Shown here piece by piece: positions 51,226 to 60,413 of a DNA stretch of 64,000 bases. Source of the DNA: CAZIGK01 sp964538615. GTDB taxonomy: Bacteria > Pseudomonadota > Alphaproteobacteria > Rickettsiales > RI-342. The notes under the pieces were generated by a model. The model was not told the DNA's origin. It ran no database searches and saw nothing but the letters and a program-made list of their open reading frames with translations. A program made the position numbers and the translations under genes. Position 1 is the stretch's first letter. Each line of letters begins with the position of its first letter. The stretch lies in NCBI GenBank assembly GCA_964538615.1, contig CAZIGK010000010.1, positions 15,880 to 79,879 of the forward strand, written 5' to 3'.

Positions 51226-52784
51226 GCCATACCCGTTATGCTTTGCTTTCTGTCTCTGATAAAACCGGGTTGTTGCCATTGGCAGACGTTTTGGTGAAGC
51301 ATGGCATTGTATTGCTTTCGACCGGTGGAACGAGCAAGCACCTGAAAGAGGCCGGATTGCCTGTGGTGGATGTCGCGGAATATACCGGTTTTCCCGAAAT
51401 GATGGATGGGCGGGTGAAAACCCTGCACCCCAAAATTCACGGCGGTCTGTTGGGTCTGCGCGATGAACCCGCGCATGTGGATGCCATGAAAACCCACGGC
51501 ATTGGGGCGATTGATTTTGTGATCGTCAATCTATACCCGTTTGAAGCCACGGTTGCACGTGGAGCCGAGCCGCATGAAGTGATTGAGAATATTGATATAG
51601 GCGGGCCGTCTATGCTGCGGTCTGCGGCAAAGAATTTCCGGTTTGTGACGGTGGTCACCGAGCCGGAAGATTACGCACGGGTAGCGCAGGAAGTGGCAGA
51701 GCATGCAGGCCACACCACCGAAACATTGCGTAGGGAACTGGCGGCAAAAGTCTATGCCCGTACCGCTGCTTATGACGCGGCGATTGCTGCATGGTTTGCG
51801 ACACAGGCGGGAGAGAGACTGCCAGAGCGCATGGTGATCTCGGCGGTGAAGGCGAGTGGACTACGTTATGGTGAGAACCCGCATCAGCAAGCCGCCCTGT
51901 ATGTGACAGGTCAGCCGACGCCAGGTGTGGCCACGGCAACACAAGTGCAGGGTAAAGAATTGAGCTTTAACAACCTGAATGACGGAGATGCGGCATTTTT
52001 GCTGGCCAGTGAATTGACCGAAGCACCGGCTGTGGCCATTATCAAACATGCGAACCCGTGTGGGGTGGCGATGGGTACAAGCGTTGCTGATGCCTATCGG
52101 CGCGCTTTTGCCAGTGATCCGGTCAGTGCGTTTGGTGGCATTATTGCCACGAATCGTCCCTTGGACAAGGCGGCGGCAGAAGTGATGAGCGAGCAGTTTG
52201 CCGAAGTGATTATTGCACCAGAGGTCACCGCAGAAGCGAAAGAAGTGTTTGCCAAAAAAACCAACCTACGGGTTTTGGAGACGGGTCGTATGCTGCATCC
52301 CGATGAACAGGGGATGTGGTTAAAAGCCGTTGCCGGAGGGTTTTTGGTGCAGGAGGCCGATGTGGCATTTACCCCGCGCAGTGCGTGGCAACGGGTGAGC
52401 GGTGAGCAGCCGGATGCAGATGTTTTGCAGCAGATGGAGCTGGCCATGCGGGTGTGCCGCCATGTGAAATCGAACGCGATTGTGCTGGTGAAGGACGGTG
52501 CCACAGTCGGTATTGGCGGTGGTCAGACCAGCCGGGTAGATGCGGTGCGCATTGCGGTGGAGAAAGCCAACACATTGGCGGGAAATCTACGCCGTAGCGA
52601 GGGGGCGATTCTGGCCTCTGATGCGTTTTTCCCATTTGCGGATAATATTGCGCTGGCAAAAGAGGCAGGTGTGCGTTTTGTGATACAGCCGGGTGGATCG
52701 GTGCGTGATGAAGAGGTGATTGCTGCTGCGAAGGAGGCGGGGATTACCATGCTGCTGACCGGTATGCGGCATTTCCGGCATTGA
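51222..52784 (+). CDS. purH: Bifunctional purine biosynthesis protein PurH
   Basis: Last two steps of IMP synthesis: AICAR formyltransferase and IMP cyclohydrolase. 520 residues, normal. N-terminal MGS-like cyclohydrolase: LLSVSDKTGLLPLADVLVKH, DGRVKTLHPKIHGGLLG, and VIVNLYPFE. C-terminal formyltransferase: YGENPHQQAALYV, LSFNNLNDGDAAF, and the catalytic Lys-His in IIKHANPCGVA. Converges with rpoH; a small 6 bp stem ACGCAT/ATGCGT at 52818-52833 may terminate it. Confidence 0.98.
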   Translation: MSHTRYALLSVSDKTGLLPLADVLVKHGIVLLSTGGTSKHLKEAGLPVVDVAEYTGFPEMMDGRVKTLHPKIHGGLLGLRDEPAHVDAMKTHGIGAIDFVIVNLYPFEATVARGAEPHEVIENIDIGGPSMLRSAAKNFRFVTVVTEPEDYARVAQEVAEHAGHTTETLRRELAAKVYARTAAYDAAIAAWFATQAGERLPERMVISAVKASGLRYGENPHQQAALYVTGQPTPGVATATQVQGKELSFNNLNDGDAAFLLASELTEAPAVAIIKHANPCGVAMGTSVADAYRRAFASDPVSAFGGIIATNRPLDKAAAEVMSEQFAEVIIAPEVTAEAKEVFAKKTNLRVLETGRMLHPDEQGMWLKAVAGGFLVQEADVAFTPRSAWQRVSGEQPDADVLQQMELAMRVCRHVKSNAIVLVKDGATVGIGGGQTSRVDAVRIAVEKANTLAGNLRRSEGAILASDAFFPFADNIALAKEAGVRFVIQPGGSVRDEEVIAAAKEAGITMLLTGMRHFRH

Positions 52785-52869
52785 TGCCGCCAATTGACCG
52801 GGCGGCCTGCCGGATAGACGCATGCGGATGCGTATCGGTTTTCTGGCGTGCGGTTTGAAGCACTTAGCT

Positions 52870-53748
52870 TCAGGATGCGGGCAGGATCGGTGCAGACCGT
52901 TGCGGTGGTGCGAGCTGTGGGATCTTCTCCGCGGCGCGGGTGTCACTCTGGCGTACCCGTTCCCGCGAGATGTTGTAAATCTGGCTCAGTTCATCCAGCG
53001 TGGCGGCAGGCTCTTGCAGGCGGCGCTGGTACAGAATATCCTGCTCGCGTTCGTTAAGGGTTTCAAAGCCCTGTTCAAACAACATTTTTTGTTGATTCAT
53101 TTCCTGATATTCGGCAATTAATTCATCGTGCAGCGGGTCATTGCTGGCCAGCTGATCAATCATGTCATCGCCATCTTCAAACACGGGTGCATTCAGCGAG
53201 CGGTCACTGGCTATCATGCGCCGGTTCATGTCTGTCACATCTTCTTCCGAGACATCCAGCGTATGGGCAATATGCGCCAGTTGCTCCGGCGTGAGATCGC
53301 CTTCATCGGTGGCTTCAATTTGGTTTTTGACGCGCTTCAGATTAAAAAACAGGCGTTTTTGCGCCAGTCCCGTGCCGACTTTAACCATGGACCAGCTTTT
53401 CAGAATATATTCCTGAATGGCAGCCTTAATCCACCACATGGCGTAGGTGGACAGGCGGAAACCCTTATCGGGGTCGAACTTTTTGACGGCCTGCATCAGG
53501 CCGATATTGCCTTCCGAAATCATTTCCACCAATGGCAGGCCATAGCCGCGAAAGCGCATGGCCACTTTCACCACCAGACGCAAATGGCTGGTGACAAGAC
53601 GGTGCGCGGCCTCGGTATCCTGATGTTCCTGATAACGTTTGGCCAACATGAACTCTTCGTCCGCACTGAGAATAGGGAACTGACGAATTTTATGCAGGTA
53701 TTGTTGCAGGCCAGAGGCTGAGGAGAGCGATGGCAATGTGGTCGTCAT
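52870..53748 (-). CDS. rpoH: RNA polymerase heat-shock sigma factor RpoH (sigma-32)
   Basis: Sigma-70 family member that directs transcription of heat-shock genes. 292 residues from ATG 53748, with GAGGT five bases upstream. Region 2: LVTSHLRLVVKVAMRFRGYG, ISEGNIGLMQAVKKFDPDKG, FRLSTYAMWWIKAAIQEYIL. The RpoH box QKRLFFNL lies just after (AQKRLFFNLKRVK), which distinguishes it from RpoD. Region 4 with the HTH is at the C terminus (LDELSQIYNISRERVRQ). Target candidate: the dnaK promoter at 15950. Confidence 0.97.
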   Translation of the reverse strand: MTTTLPSLSSASGLQQYLHKIRQFPILSADEEFMLAKRYQEHQDTEAAHRLVTSHLRLVVKVAMRFRGYGLPLVEMISEGNIGLMQAVKKFDPDKGFRLSTYAMWWIKAAIQEYILKSWSMVKVGTGLAQKRLFFNLKRVKNQIEATDEGDLTPEQLAHIAHTLDVSEEDVTDMNRRMIASDRSLNAPVFEDGDDMIDQLASNDPLHDELIAEYQEMNQQKMLFEQGFETLNEREQDILYQRRLQEPAATLDELSQIYNISRERVRQSDTRAAEKIPQLAPPQRSAPILPAS

Positions 53749-54068
53749 GCGGTACCTCATACAAGCAATGCTCAGGTTGCGGATTTTCGGATGAAGCGTT
53801 GACCGAAAGCGCAAGCCGTTCAATAGTATGCTCACCGACGGTGAGTCATGGTTTCTTTGCTGTCTGCGCACCCGAAAAGGGGAGTGCAGTCAGCAAAATG
53901 TCACAGATAAGGCTTTGAACCTATGCTATCTGGGGGTAGGTGATGGTCACGCTACGGAGGAACCGGATAGGAATTAGGGTCTAAGGTTATCTGAGAGGAG
54001 CAGGACGTTAACATATTTTTGCCAGATTGGCAAGGTGGGGCAGGATGACCCGCAGCATAACAGGATAG
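53749..54068. other. 320 bp intergenic region between rpoH and the YihY gene
   Basis: Divergent upstream region of both genes. I see no RNA gene, no strong terminator and no recognised operator. Several A/T-rich stretches could be promoters. The open frame 53952-54239 on the minus strand overlaps the start of the YihY gene and is a shadow. Confidence 0.4.
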
Positions 54069-55037
54069 ATGATACGGTACAGGATGAAACGCAAACAACC
54101 GCCAGCACAACCTATTTCGCCTCAGAGCGTGGTGCCTCCGCGTCGCCGTGCGGGGCATCGGTGGTTGGGACTGCGCGATGTGGCACGTTGTTTCTGGCAG
54201 GCGGTTGTGGATACGGTGATGCATGACGGTATTGAGCATGCGGGGTATCTGGCGTTTTTGTCCATGTTAAGCCTGTTTCCTTTTCTGGTATTGCTGATGA
54301 CATTGGCAGGGATTTTGGGGGAACTGGAAATAGGACAACAATTTACCGCCATTTTGCTGGCGCATTTGCCGTACGATGTGGCGCAGGCGTTGCGCCCACG
54401 AATTGATGAGATTGTGGGAGGCCCGCCGCCGGGGTTGTTGACCGTGGCGTTGCTGGGTGCGGTGTGGACAGCCTCATCTGCGGTGGAGGGCTTGCGCACC
54501 ATTTTGAACCGGGCGTACCGGGTGAGTACCCCACCGTCTTACCCCTTACGGCGATTGATGAGCATTGTGCAGTTAATTGTGTTGCTGGCACTGGTGAGTC
54601 TGGCGATGTTGGCCATTGTATTTGTGCCACTGGCGCTGGCGCACCTGAGTGTGTATGTGGATATTCAGCATTTGGTGAGTGAGGATGCGGATGCCTGGCG
54701 ACTGGGTATTTCCGCTGCGGTGTTATTATTATCGGCAGCCGGTATGTATTATGTGTTGCCCAATACCCGGCAGAAATTTCGCGCCACCCTGCCGGGGGCT
54801 GTGCTGGTGGTGTTGATGTGGATGGGCTTCGCCTGGTTGTTTAGCGAATATTTGCAGCAGTTTGATCAGGTCAATTTTCTCTATGGCAGTCTGGGCAGCC
54901 TGATTGCGGCATTGTTTTTCTTTTACCTGATGGCGATGATTTTGATTTTCGGCGCGGAGTTTAATTACCATCTGGAGCGGGCACTGGGGCACCGGATTAT
55001 TGAGAAAGAGGCGGGTGAGGCGGCTAATCCAATTTAA
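54069..55037 (+). CDS. YihY/BrkB-family inner membrane protein
   Basis: 322 residues. After a basic N-terminal stretch (MKRKQPPAQP, PPRRRAGHRW) there are six hydrophobic helices. Family signatures are HAGYLAFLSMLSLFPFLVLL with the conserved helix-1 pattern, GLRTILNRAYRV in the first loop region, and YVLPNTRQKFRATLPGAVLV. Often annotated ribonuclease BN by mistake; the actual role is unknown, perhaps transport. Its last 14 bases overlap the end of the restriction endonuclease gene on the other strand. Confidence 0.85.
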   Translation: MIRYRMKRKQPPAQPISPQSVVPPRRRAGHRWLGLRDVARCFWQAVVDTVMHDGIEHAGYLAFLSMLSLFPFLVLLMTLAGILGELEIGQQFTAILLAHLPYDVAQALRPRIDEIVGGPPPGLLTVALLGAVWTASSAVEGLRTILNRAYRVSTPPSYPLRRLMSIVQLIVLLALVSLAMLAIVFVPLALAHLSVYVDIQHLVSEDADAWRLGISAAVLLLSAAGMYYVLPNTRQKFRATLPGAVLVVLMWMGFAWLFSEYLQQFDQVNFLYGSLGSLIAALFFFYLMAMILIFGAEFNYHLERALGHRIIEKEAGEAANPI

Positions 55038-55725
55038 AATTCTCTTCACCATATTTCGAATAATAGTAATAGATGCTACTAATAGCTATATTTCTGCAAA
55101 CCTCACGCATTTCGCATATTTCCCATTGCTGTGGCCTAAAATAAAACGATCCACGATTAAACTTACCCTCCAGAACATGAAGATATGTATGATTCAGTTT
55201 TCCAAACATTGCAATCGTCGCTACCCGATCGATAATGCTAGAATCATCACTGAAATCACATCCATCTCCAAAGCAAACAAAAGGAAATATAGACTCGTTC
55301 AGTAATGCAGTTCTGAATCCAATGACATTCTTACCTAAACGCTCAATTGCATTACCCTTGGCCTGCTTTGGCTTTCCTTCCCGTTTACGCAAATCGTTAG
55401 TGCCCTGATTCTTTTTTTCGGCTATTAAAATAGGGAAGATTGTACCATTCTTATCACGTATGCTGAGTATTCCACCATCTGGTTTCATAGATGATGTTTT
55501 ATGATAAAAAGTAAAATCAACATCAGGAAAATGTTTTTCGAGAGACTTAATCACATTTTCCAATTTCCAATCTTTTTCGTATTCTAAATGTATTTCAGGA
55601 AATTTTTCTGTAACGTCATTAACTACCTCTTTAATTGCCTGTGCCAACATTTTTTCTTGTCTAGATGATATTTTATTAATGACCGTGTTCTTTCGTTGTT
55701 CTCGAAGTTGATCTTTATTTGACAT
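55024..55725 (-). CDS. EcoRI-like type II restriction endonuclease
   Basis: 233 residues. The EcoRI active site is recognisable: SSMKPDGGI (Asp83, equivalent to EcoRI Asp91), then LIAEKKNQG (Glu103 and Lys105, equivalent to Glu111 and Lys113). The EcoRI recognition stretch GNAIER is at 124-129 (EcoRI residues 140-145, with Asn141, Ala142, Glu144 and Arg145 all conserved). This suggests GAATTC or a closely related target. The DNA is AT-rich and stands out from its surroundings. The methyltransferase gene lies immediately upstream (6 bp). The stop overlaps the end of the convergent YihY gene by 14 bp. Confidence 0.85.
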   Translation of the reverse strand: MSNKDQLREQRKNTVINKISSRQEKMLAQAIKEVVNDVTEKFPEIHLEYEKDWKLENVIKSLEKHFPDVDFTFYHKTSSMKPDGGILSIRDKNGTIFPILIAEKKNQGTNDLRKREGKPKQAKGNAIERLGKNVIGFRTALLNESIFPFVCFGDGCDFSDDSSIIDRVATIAMFGKLNHTYLHVLEGKFNRGSFYFRPQQWEICEMREVCRNIAISSIYYYYSKYGEENFKLD

Positions 55726-55731
55726 GGCTAT

Positions 55732-56862
55732 TTACTTCTTCTCAAGCAAAAATAAGTATTCAGTTACATAAGGTTCACGACTTTCAAGATTACGGCTACC
55801 TCTATATGTATTATATTTTGTTTCTAACATAGTAAGGCTACCTATATTTTTTAATCCATTAACAAAATCTTCCTTCTTTATAAACCCTTCACTGTTGTAG
55901 GATATTAGGAAAAATCTGGCATTTAAATTTGCAATAATGGAAAATAGGGCGGACTTGGCTGTTTGAGGTTTGTTAAAGAGGCTACGGTTCCAACTTTCAG
56001 GTATTCCACTTACACGGCTATAAGACTCAGGGCGTTTATAGTTGGCTATTAAGTTCAACATAAAGTAATTTGAGCCGTATGGGTGTTGGTTATAGGGGGG
56101 ATCCATATACACCAAATCAAAGTGTTCTCTATGGCTCTTGCTAAAATCAACGGCGTCCTCTTGTGTAATGTTAACTATCGCTTCGTGGTTTGACAGAGTT
56201 GGCAGGTCGATGCTTATCTGCCCCAATATGCGTGTGAGTGCGTTTGCGCCCTCCCCACCGAATGCGCCTATTCCTCTACGGTTCTTATAAAAACCTTTAA
56301 AAACACCTGCAGTGTTATTGTGTACAGATGCTTTTACAATCAAAGGAGCTAAAAAGAATTTCTGAAGATGTACGGGGATACTATCTATATGTTGTCTTGC
56401 TGTATCAATAAACTCTGCATTGGCCCGCGTGTAGAAGACACGCTCGCCCTCTTTGATGTTTTTGTCATCTTCTGGCGCATATAATTCAGCAATAAAACCA
56501 CGTCTCCAATCAGCGAATATTTGATTTCTAAGCCAATGTAGATAGTGTCGTAACTCATCATAATTTATTTGTGATTTATTTGCTAAATATGTGGAGTTTA
56601 CTATTGAGGCATAATCTTCCAGATCGTTACATGTAATGGATTCTGAGTGCATTTTCATGAAGCGAGAGACAACACCGCTGCCAGCAAATAAATCAAGGAA
56701 AGAAAGGCGATTCTTTCCCAGCCTATCCTTGACAATGTCTACACCCTTACTAATAAATGGAATAAGGGTACGTTTGTTGCCAATGTATGTTATTAGTTCA
56801 GAATTGAGATAGCAGGGGTTCTCATTTTGCATATTGTCAAATGCTAACTGCATAGGCATCAT
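55732..56862 (-). CDS. D12-class DNA adenine-N6 methyltransferase of the EcoRI-like system
   Basis: 376 residues. Motif order of the alpha/D12 (Dam-like) class: YIGNKRTLIPF at residues 26-36 (motif X), FLDLFAGSGVVSRFM near residue 55 (motif I, SAM binding), and VYMDPPYNQHPYGSNYF near residue 250 (motif IV, DPPY). It would methylate the target of the adjacent nuclease to protect host DNA. EcoRI's own partner M.EcoRI is a different methyltransferase class, so this pairing is uncommon. The gene has low G+C, indicating horizontal acquisition. AGGA lies six to nine bases upstream of ATG 56862/56859. Confidence 0.85.
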   Translation of the reverse strand: MMPMQLAFDNMQNENPCYLNSELITYIGNKRTLIPFISKGVDIVKDRLGKNRLSFLDLFAGSGVVSRFMKMHSESITCNDLEDYASIVNSTYLANKSQINYDELRHYLHWLRNQIFADWRRGFIAELYAPEDDKNIKEGERVFYTRANAEFIDTARQHIDSIPVHLQKFFLAPLIVKASVHNNTAGVFKGFYKNRRGIGAFGGEGANALTRILGQISIDLPTLSNHEAIVNITQEDAVDFSKSHREHFDLVYMDPPYNQHPYGSNYFMLNLIANYKRPESYSRVSGIPESWNRSLFNKPQTAKSALFSIIANLNARFFLISYNSEGFIKKEDFVNGLKNIGSLTMLETKYNTYRGSRNLESREPYVTEYLFLLEKK

Positions 56863-56994
56863 CTTTTTTTCCTAATGTCTAAGTAAAATAAATACACCAT
56901 TTTCTGCAGATTTACCACTATATCTTGAGTTATGTCTGGGTGGAGGGGTGGCTGCTTAAACATGCGGCTTGGTATAAGCAAAAACGCCAGCCAT

Positions 56995-57516
56995 TTACGG
57001 AACAAGTTGCCAGATAAAGGCCAGCCCAATGGCAACACCGTAGGGGACGGGAGCGAAGGGGCGAAGCAAAATAGGCAGTTTTTCCCGCTGAGAAATGAGC
57101 ATGCGGGCAAGGAAACGCAGCAACAGAATCAACAGGGTAAACAGGCCGCCCAGCAGAGCCGTGGTGGTGAGGAATGGCAGGGTAGCGGCAGGCCCCGTCC
57201 ACAGGCAGCAGGCGGCAAGCCACTTGGCGTCCCCTCCACCAAAGACTTTCAGGGCAAATAATCCATAGCCTACCAGCAGTGCGGCAAGGCCGATGAGGAG
57301 ATGCCAATACCAGCCGGAAAGATCCACGAACAGGGCGTAGGCCGGATAGCTGGCCAGTAATAGCAGCACTATCCGATTGGGAATGCGGTAGGTGAACAAA
57401 TCATACAGTAATACTATGGCTTGCAGGGCGCAAAGCCACAGTGCCGTTGTCCCCACGGGCGTTGCCAACCATGCGTCCACGGTGGTTGGTAGTGGAGAGG
57501 GCAACAGCGGCAGCAT
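56995..57516 (-). CDS. cpaA: CpaA-type prepilin peptidase
   Basis: Membrane aspartic peptidase for type IV or Flp/Tad prepilins. 173 residues, the short form without the N-terminal methyltransferase part. Catalytic aspartates: Asp39 in LYDLFTYRIPNRI and Asp96 in GGGDAKWLA, the GxGD motif. Five or six hydrophobic helices. It overlaps the sspB stop by one base (TAATG) and is thus coupled with it. No pilin or other Tad gene is in the window. Confidence 0.85.
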   Translation of the reverse strand: MLPLLPSPLPTTVDAWLATPVGTTALWLCALQAIVLLYDLFTYRIPNRIVLLLLASYPAYALFVDLSGWYWHLLIGLAALLVGYGLFALKVFGGGDAKWLAACCLWTGPAATLPFLTTTALLGGLFTLLILLLRFLARMLISQREKLPILLRPFAPVPYGVAIGLAFIWQLVP

Positions 57517-58028
57517 TATTCGTTGGTGGGTTTGCGGTTGCGGAAGGCATCCAGCGTGATGACATTTTCCTCGCCTTTGATGGGGGAGGCGGGGGCAGAG
57601 GTGGTGTCCGTGGTTTTTTCCGGCGTTTCTTCCAGCAGGCTGGGTTGGCCTTCGTCCTCGTCTTCGTGCGCATCACGGGTTTGGAATTGCAGGCCAAACT
57701 TGATACTGGGATCCGCAAAGGCGGTCAATGCATCGAAAGGGATAACCAGTTTTTCTTTTTTGCGATTGAAGCTTAAGGCCACGGTAAAAAAGTCGTCTGT
57801 TACATCCAGATCCCAGAACTGGTGTTGCAGGACGATGGTCATTTCATCCGGATAGCGTTCCCGCAGGTAGTCTGTCATTTCCACGCCGGGGAAATGGGTG
57901 CTGAAAGAGAGGTAGCAATGGTGGTCTCCGGGCAGGCCGTCCCGTTTGATGATGGCCAGCGTGTCCCGCACAACGCCGCGCATGGCGCTGTCTATGAGTT
58001 GAGCGTAACCAATGTGATCTTCAGTCAT
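57516..58028 (-). CDS. sspB: ClpXP adaptor SspB (alphaproteobacterial type)
   Basis: Binds the tag added by tmRNA and tethers tagged proteins to ClpXP. 170 residues from ATG 58028. The conserved core MTEDHIGYAQLIDSAMRGVV at the start, HCYLSFSTHFPGVEMTDYLR and LQHQFWDLDVTDDFFTVALSF match the alphaproteobacterial SspB family. An acidic/Pro linker leads to the C-terminal ClpX-binding peptide region near VITLDAFRNRKP. The tmRNA in this window encodes a tag ending VAVAA. It is coupled to cpaA downstream. Confidence 0.92.
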   Translation of the reverse strand: MTEDHIGYAQLIDSAMRGVVRDTLAIIKRDGLPGDHHCYLSFSTHFPGVEMTDYLRERYPDEMTIVLQHQFWDLDVTDDFFTVALSFNRKKEKLVIPFDALTAFADPSIKFGLQFQTRDAHEDEDEGQPSLLEETPEKTTDTTSAPASPIKGEENVITLDAFRNRKPTNE

Positions 58029-58065
58029 GCGTGCACCTGTATGCTTCACGTGTAGAGGTCATGGA

Positions 58066-58152
58066 TCAGGCGGACGGTAGCAGGGACAGGCAGCCCCCAG
58101 CCAACGCTATCAGGACAATCAATAGCCCGGTAATAGCCCGGTGGTGGGTCAT
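58066..58152 (-). CDS. Candidate 28-residue lipoprotein-like peptide
   Basis: Short ORF beginning MTHHRAITGLLIVLIALAGG and ending CLSLLPSA. The hydrophobic core followed by GGC resembles a small lipoprotein signal with almost no mature part. It lies between the EF-hand gene and sspB. No ribosome site is evident and the longer open frame in this phase overlaps the EF-hand gene in another frame. It may be spurious. Confidence 0.25.
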   Translation of the reverse strand: MTHHRAITGLLIVLIALAGGCLSLLPSA

Positions 58153-58280
58153 GGCGGCGTCCGTGCCTGGTCGCCTTGGATTCAGGTTTAAAGTAAAAAA
58201 AACCCGCTGCCTAGCGAAAAACATGCGGCAATGCGAGATGAGGTCAGGCGATACGCCATCGGTAAGCCACGGATACGCGA

Positions 58281-58312
58281 CAGGGCGAACCGGCATGTGC
58301 CTGTTCGCCCTG
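58281..58312 (-). terminator. Hairpin downstream of the EF-hand gene
   Basis: CAGGGCGAAC (58281-58290) and GTTCGCCCTG (58303-58312) are perfect arms; GGCA and TGCC extend the stem inside past one mismatch. It is 34 bp after the EF-hand stop on the minus strand. There is no U run, so it may stabilise the 3' end or terminate weakly. Confidence 0.5.
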
Positions 58313-58345
58313 TGAGATGCAACGTCATATGGTTGCTGAGGGGGG

Positions 58346-58897
58346 TTATTTTTCCTGCATGGGTTTGCTGCGCATGTCGCGCTTTTCACGGTACATGGAC
58401 GCGGCTTCTTCATGGCTGACCAGATTATTGTGGTTGGTATCCGTATTGGAAAAGAGCTGCTGGTGGAAGATTTTGGACTCTGCCCGTGAGAGCATATTGT
58501 CGTTATTTTGGTCAATTTCGACAAATTTTCGCTCCAGCAAGCGTTCTTTGCTGGCGTCTGGTGCGTGCATGTCTCCATGCATGGCATCGTAGTAGGCAAT
58601 GACCTCGGCTTTGCTGACCACGCCATCGTGATTTCCATCAATTTCGTTAAACTTGATGTCATGGAAGCTGTTGAACTCTGTGCCGGCAATCATGCCATCG
58701 CCATTGGCATCAATGGAGGAGAAGGTACGCTCCATGAAATGATCCTGTTCATTATGCTGGGCATCGCGCATGGCGGTGGCCAGATACTGTTTGGCGGATG
58801 GGCTGGGGCGATGCACATCGGCAGTGGGTTCATCATGGGCGAGGGCGGGTGTTAGGCTGCCGGCCAGAAAAAGGGCGCTGAGGGCAAATGCTTTCAT
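58346..58897 (-). CDS. Secreted/periplasmic EF-hand calcium-binding protein
   Basis: 183 residues from ATG 58897. Signal peptide: MKAFALSALFLAGSLTPALA, cleaved before HDEPT. Four EF-hand loops follow in order: DANGDGMIAGTEF, DGNHDGVVSKAEV, DQNNDNMLSRAES and DTNHNNLVSHEEA. The first two are close to canonical; the last has Asn in place of some ligands. Probably binds Ca2+ in the periplasm, partner unknown. The frame upstream to 58936 is not needed. Divergent from the lipoprotein gene at 59100. Confidence 0.85.
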   Translation of the reverse strand: MKAFALSALFLAGSLTPALAHDEPTADVHRPSPSAKQYLATAMRDAQHNEQDHFMERTFSSIDANGDGMIAGTEFNSFHDIKFNEIDGNHDGVVSKAEVIAYYDAMHGDMHAPDASKERLLERKFVEIDQNNDNMLSRAESKIFHQQLFSNTDTNHNNLVSHEEAASMYREKRDMRSKPMQEK

Positions 58898-59099
58898 GGG
58901 GTGTCTCCTGTTGTCATGCCATGGTGTGTGTGACATGGATTATCACATGCGCTGTAGCCTAACGGGTTCGGTATTATGCAGCGATAGGGAGGCGAACCGA
59001 AGAGTCTAAAGGGGGAATCAGGCGGTGATCTATGCCGGGGCGATGCAGAGACAGGTGTTTACGCTGGACAGTCTGCATGCCATCCGGCATGGTGGCGGC

Positions 59100-60368
59100 A
59101 TGAAACGGATCATAGGGCTTTCACTGTTGATGTTATGTGGCCTGCCGGGGTGCGCCAGCATTTCCCGCGGGGTAGCAGAGGCTGTGCTGCAGCATAAGGA
59201 AAAAGATACTCGCACCTGTCAGGTGGAAGGTATGCCGTTTGAAGGCATACGTCAGAGTCTGGCTGCGCAGCAGTCCGGTCATAGTGGCCATACCACCAAG
59301 CTATTGATGGTGCATGGGGTGTCTGAGCATTTGCCGGGTTATTCTACCCGCTTGCGGGAAAAACTGGCAGATGCCCTGCAACTGGGTGTCATGCAGGCCG
59401 AAGTGAAAGAGATACAGCTCTATGATGATGTATCACAAAAACCCGGCGCGGCGGTTTTGCGTATTCACCGCTACGTAACGGTGGAAGAAGAACGGCAATT
59501 GCTGTTTTACGAATTGACATGGTCGCCCATTACGGAACCGGATAAGAAGGCTATCGCGTTTGATTCATCGGAAGCGTACAGTTTTCGGCGTGCCGGGCTG
59601 AATGCCACGCTCAAAGAGTTTATGAATGGCACGGTGCCGGATCTGCTGGTCTATATGGGAGACCGGCAACCGGTGATTCGCTCGGCGGTGGCGCAGGCGG
59701 TATGCTGGATGTTCCACGGGGACTGGGAACACCTGCCCAACGACGTGGATGCGCCATGTGTGGTGGGAGAAGAAGGCGTAGATATGGCCAACACCATTGC
59801 TGAGGATGATTTTTATTTCATCACCCATAGTCTCGGCAGCCGGATTACGCTGGATACCATACAGTCTCTGGCCACGCGTTTTGCCAAAGCCCCGAACCAA
59901 CGGGAAATTGACCGCATGCAGGCGGCCTTGCGTCAAAAAAGCATGACGGTCTTTATGTTGGCCAACCAGTTGCCCCTGCTGCAATTGGGGCGTGCGGTGC
60001 CGGAAGTGGTGGATGCGAGCGAGCAGTATTGCGGGAAAAATGCCAAGAAAGCGGAAGCACGGCATATTGGGCAGTTGAATATTGTGGCTCTGAGTGACCC
60101 GAATGATATTTTAAGTTACCCGGTGCCGGAGGATTATGCCGAGCGGTTTATTGATTCCCGTACCTGCCCGAATGTGGTGAATGTGAACCTGAATATCACC
60201 CCGGTACGCAATTTGTTTGATGCGGTGAGCTTCGCCGACCCCATGACCGCACACCGTGGCTACCATGATGATGCGCGGGTGATTGGTTTGATGACCGATG
60301 GGCTGAGCCGTGAGCATCGGGCGGCGATTGTGCGCAAGCGTTGTGACTGGGTGGAGTTGAGACCCTGA
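59100..60368 (+). CDS. Lipoprotein with alpha/beta-hydrolase-like features
   Basis: 422 residues from ATG 59100. Lipoprotein signal: MKRIIGLSLLMLCGLPGCAS with lipobox Cys at residue 18. In the mature protein KLLMVHGVSEH resembles the oxyanion-strand start of an alpha/beta hydrolase, and FITHSLGSR (Ser in T-H-S-L-G) resembles the nucleophile elbow G-x-S-x-G with Thr in the first position. A later His in the C-terminal half could complete a triad (for example near TAHRGYHDDARVIG). Function unknown: an esterase or lipase is possible. ATG 59025 would only add a long non-signal N terminus. Confidence 0.65.
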   Translation: MKRIIGLSLLMLCGLPGCASISRGVAEAVLQHKEKDTRTCQVEGMPFEGIRQSLAAQQSGHSGHTTKLLMVHGVSEHLPGYSTRLREKLADALQLGVMQAEVKEIQLYDDVSQKPGAAVLRIHRYVTVEEERQLLFYELTWSPITEPDKKAIAFDSSEAYSFRRAGLNATLKEFMNGTVPDLLVYMGDRQPVIRSAVAQAVCWMFHGDWEHLPNDVDAPCVVGEEGVDMANTIAEDDFYFITHSLGSRITLDTIQSLATRFAKAPNQREIDRMQAALRQKSMTVFMLANQLPLLQLGRAVPEVVDASEQYCGKNAKKAEARHIGQLNIVALSDPNDILSYPVPEDYAERFIDSRTCPNVVNVNLNITPVRNLFDAVSFADPMTAHRGYHDDARVIGLMTDGLSREHRAAIVRKRCDWVELRP

Positions 60369-60413
60369 GCGTACATGCCAGCATGGGCTTCGGCGCCATG
60401 ATGGCGATACTGC

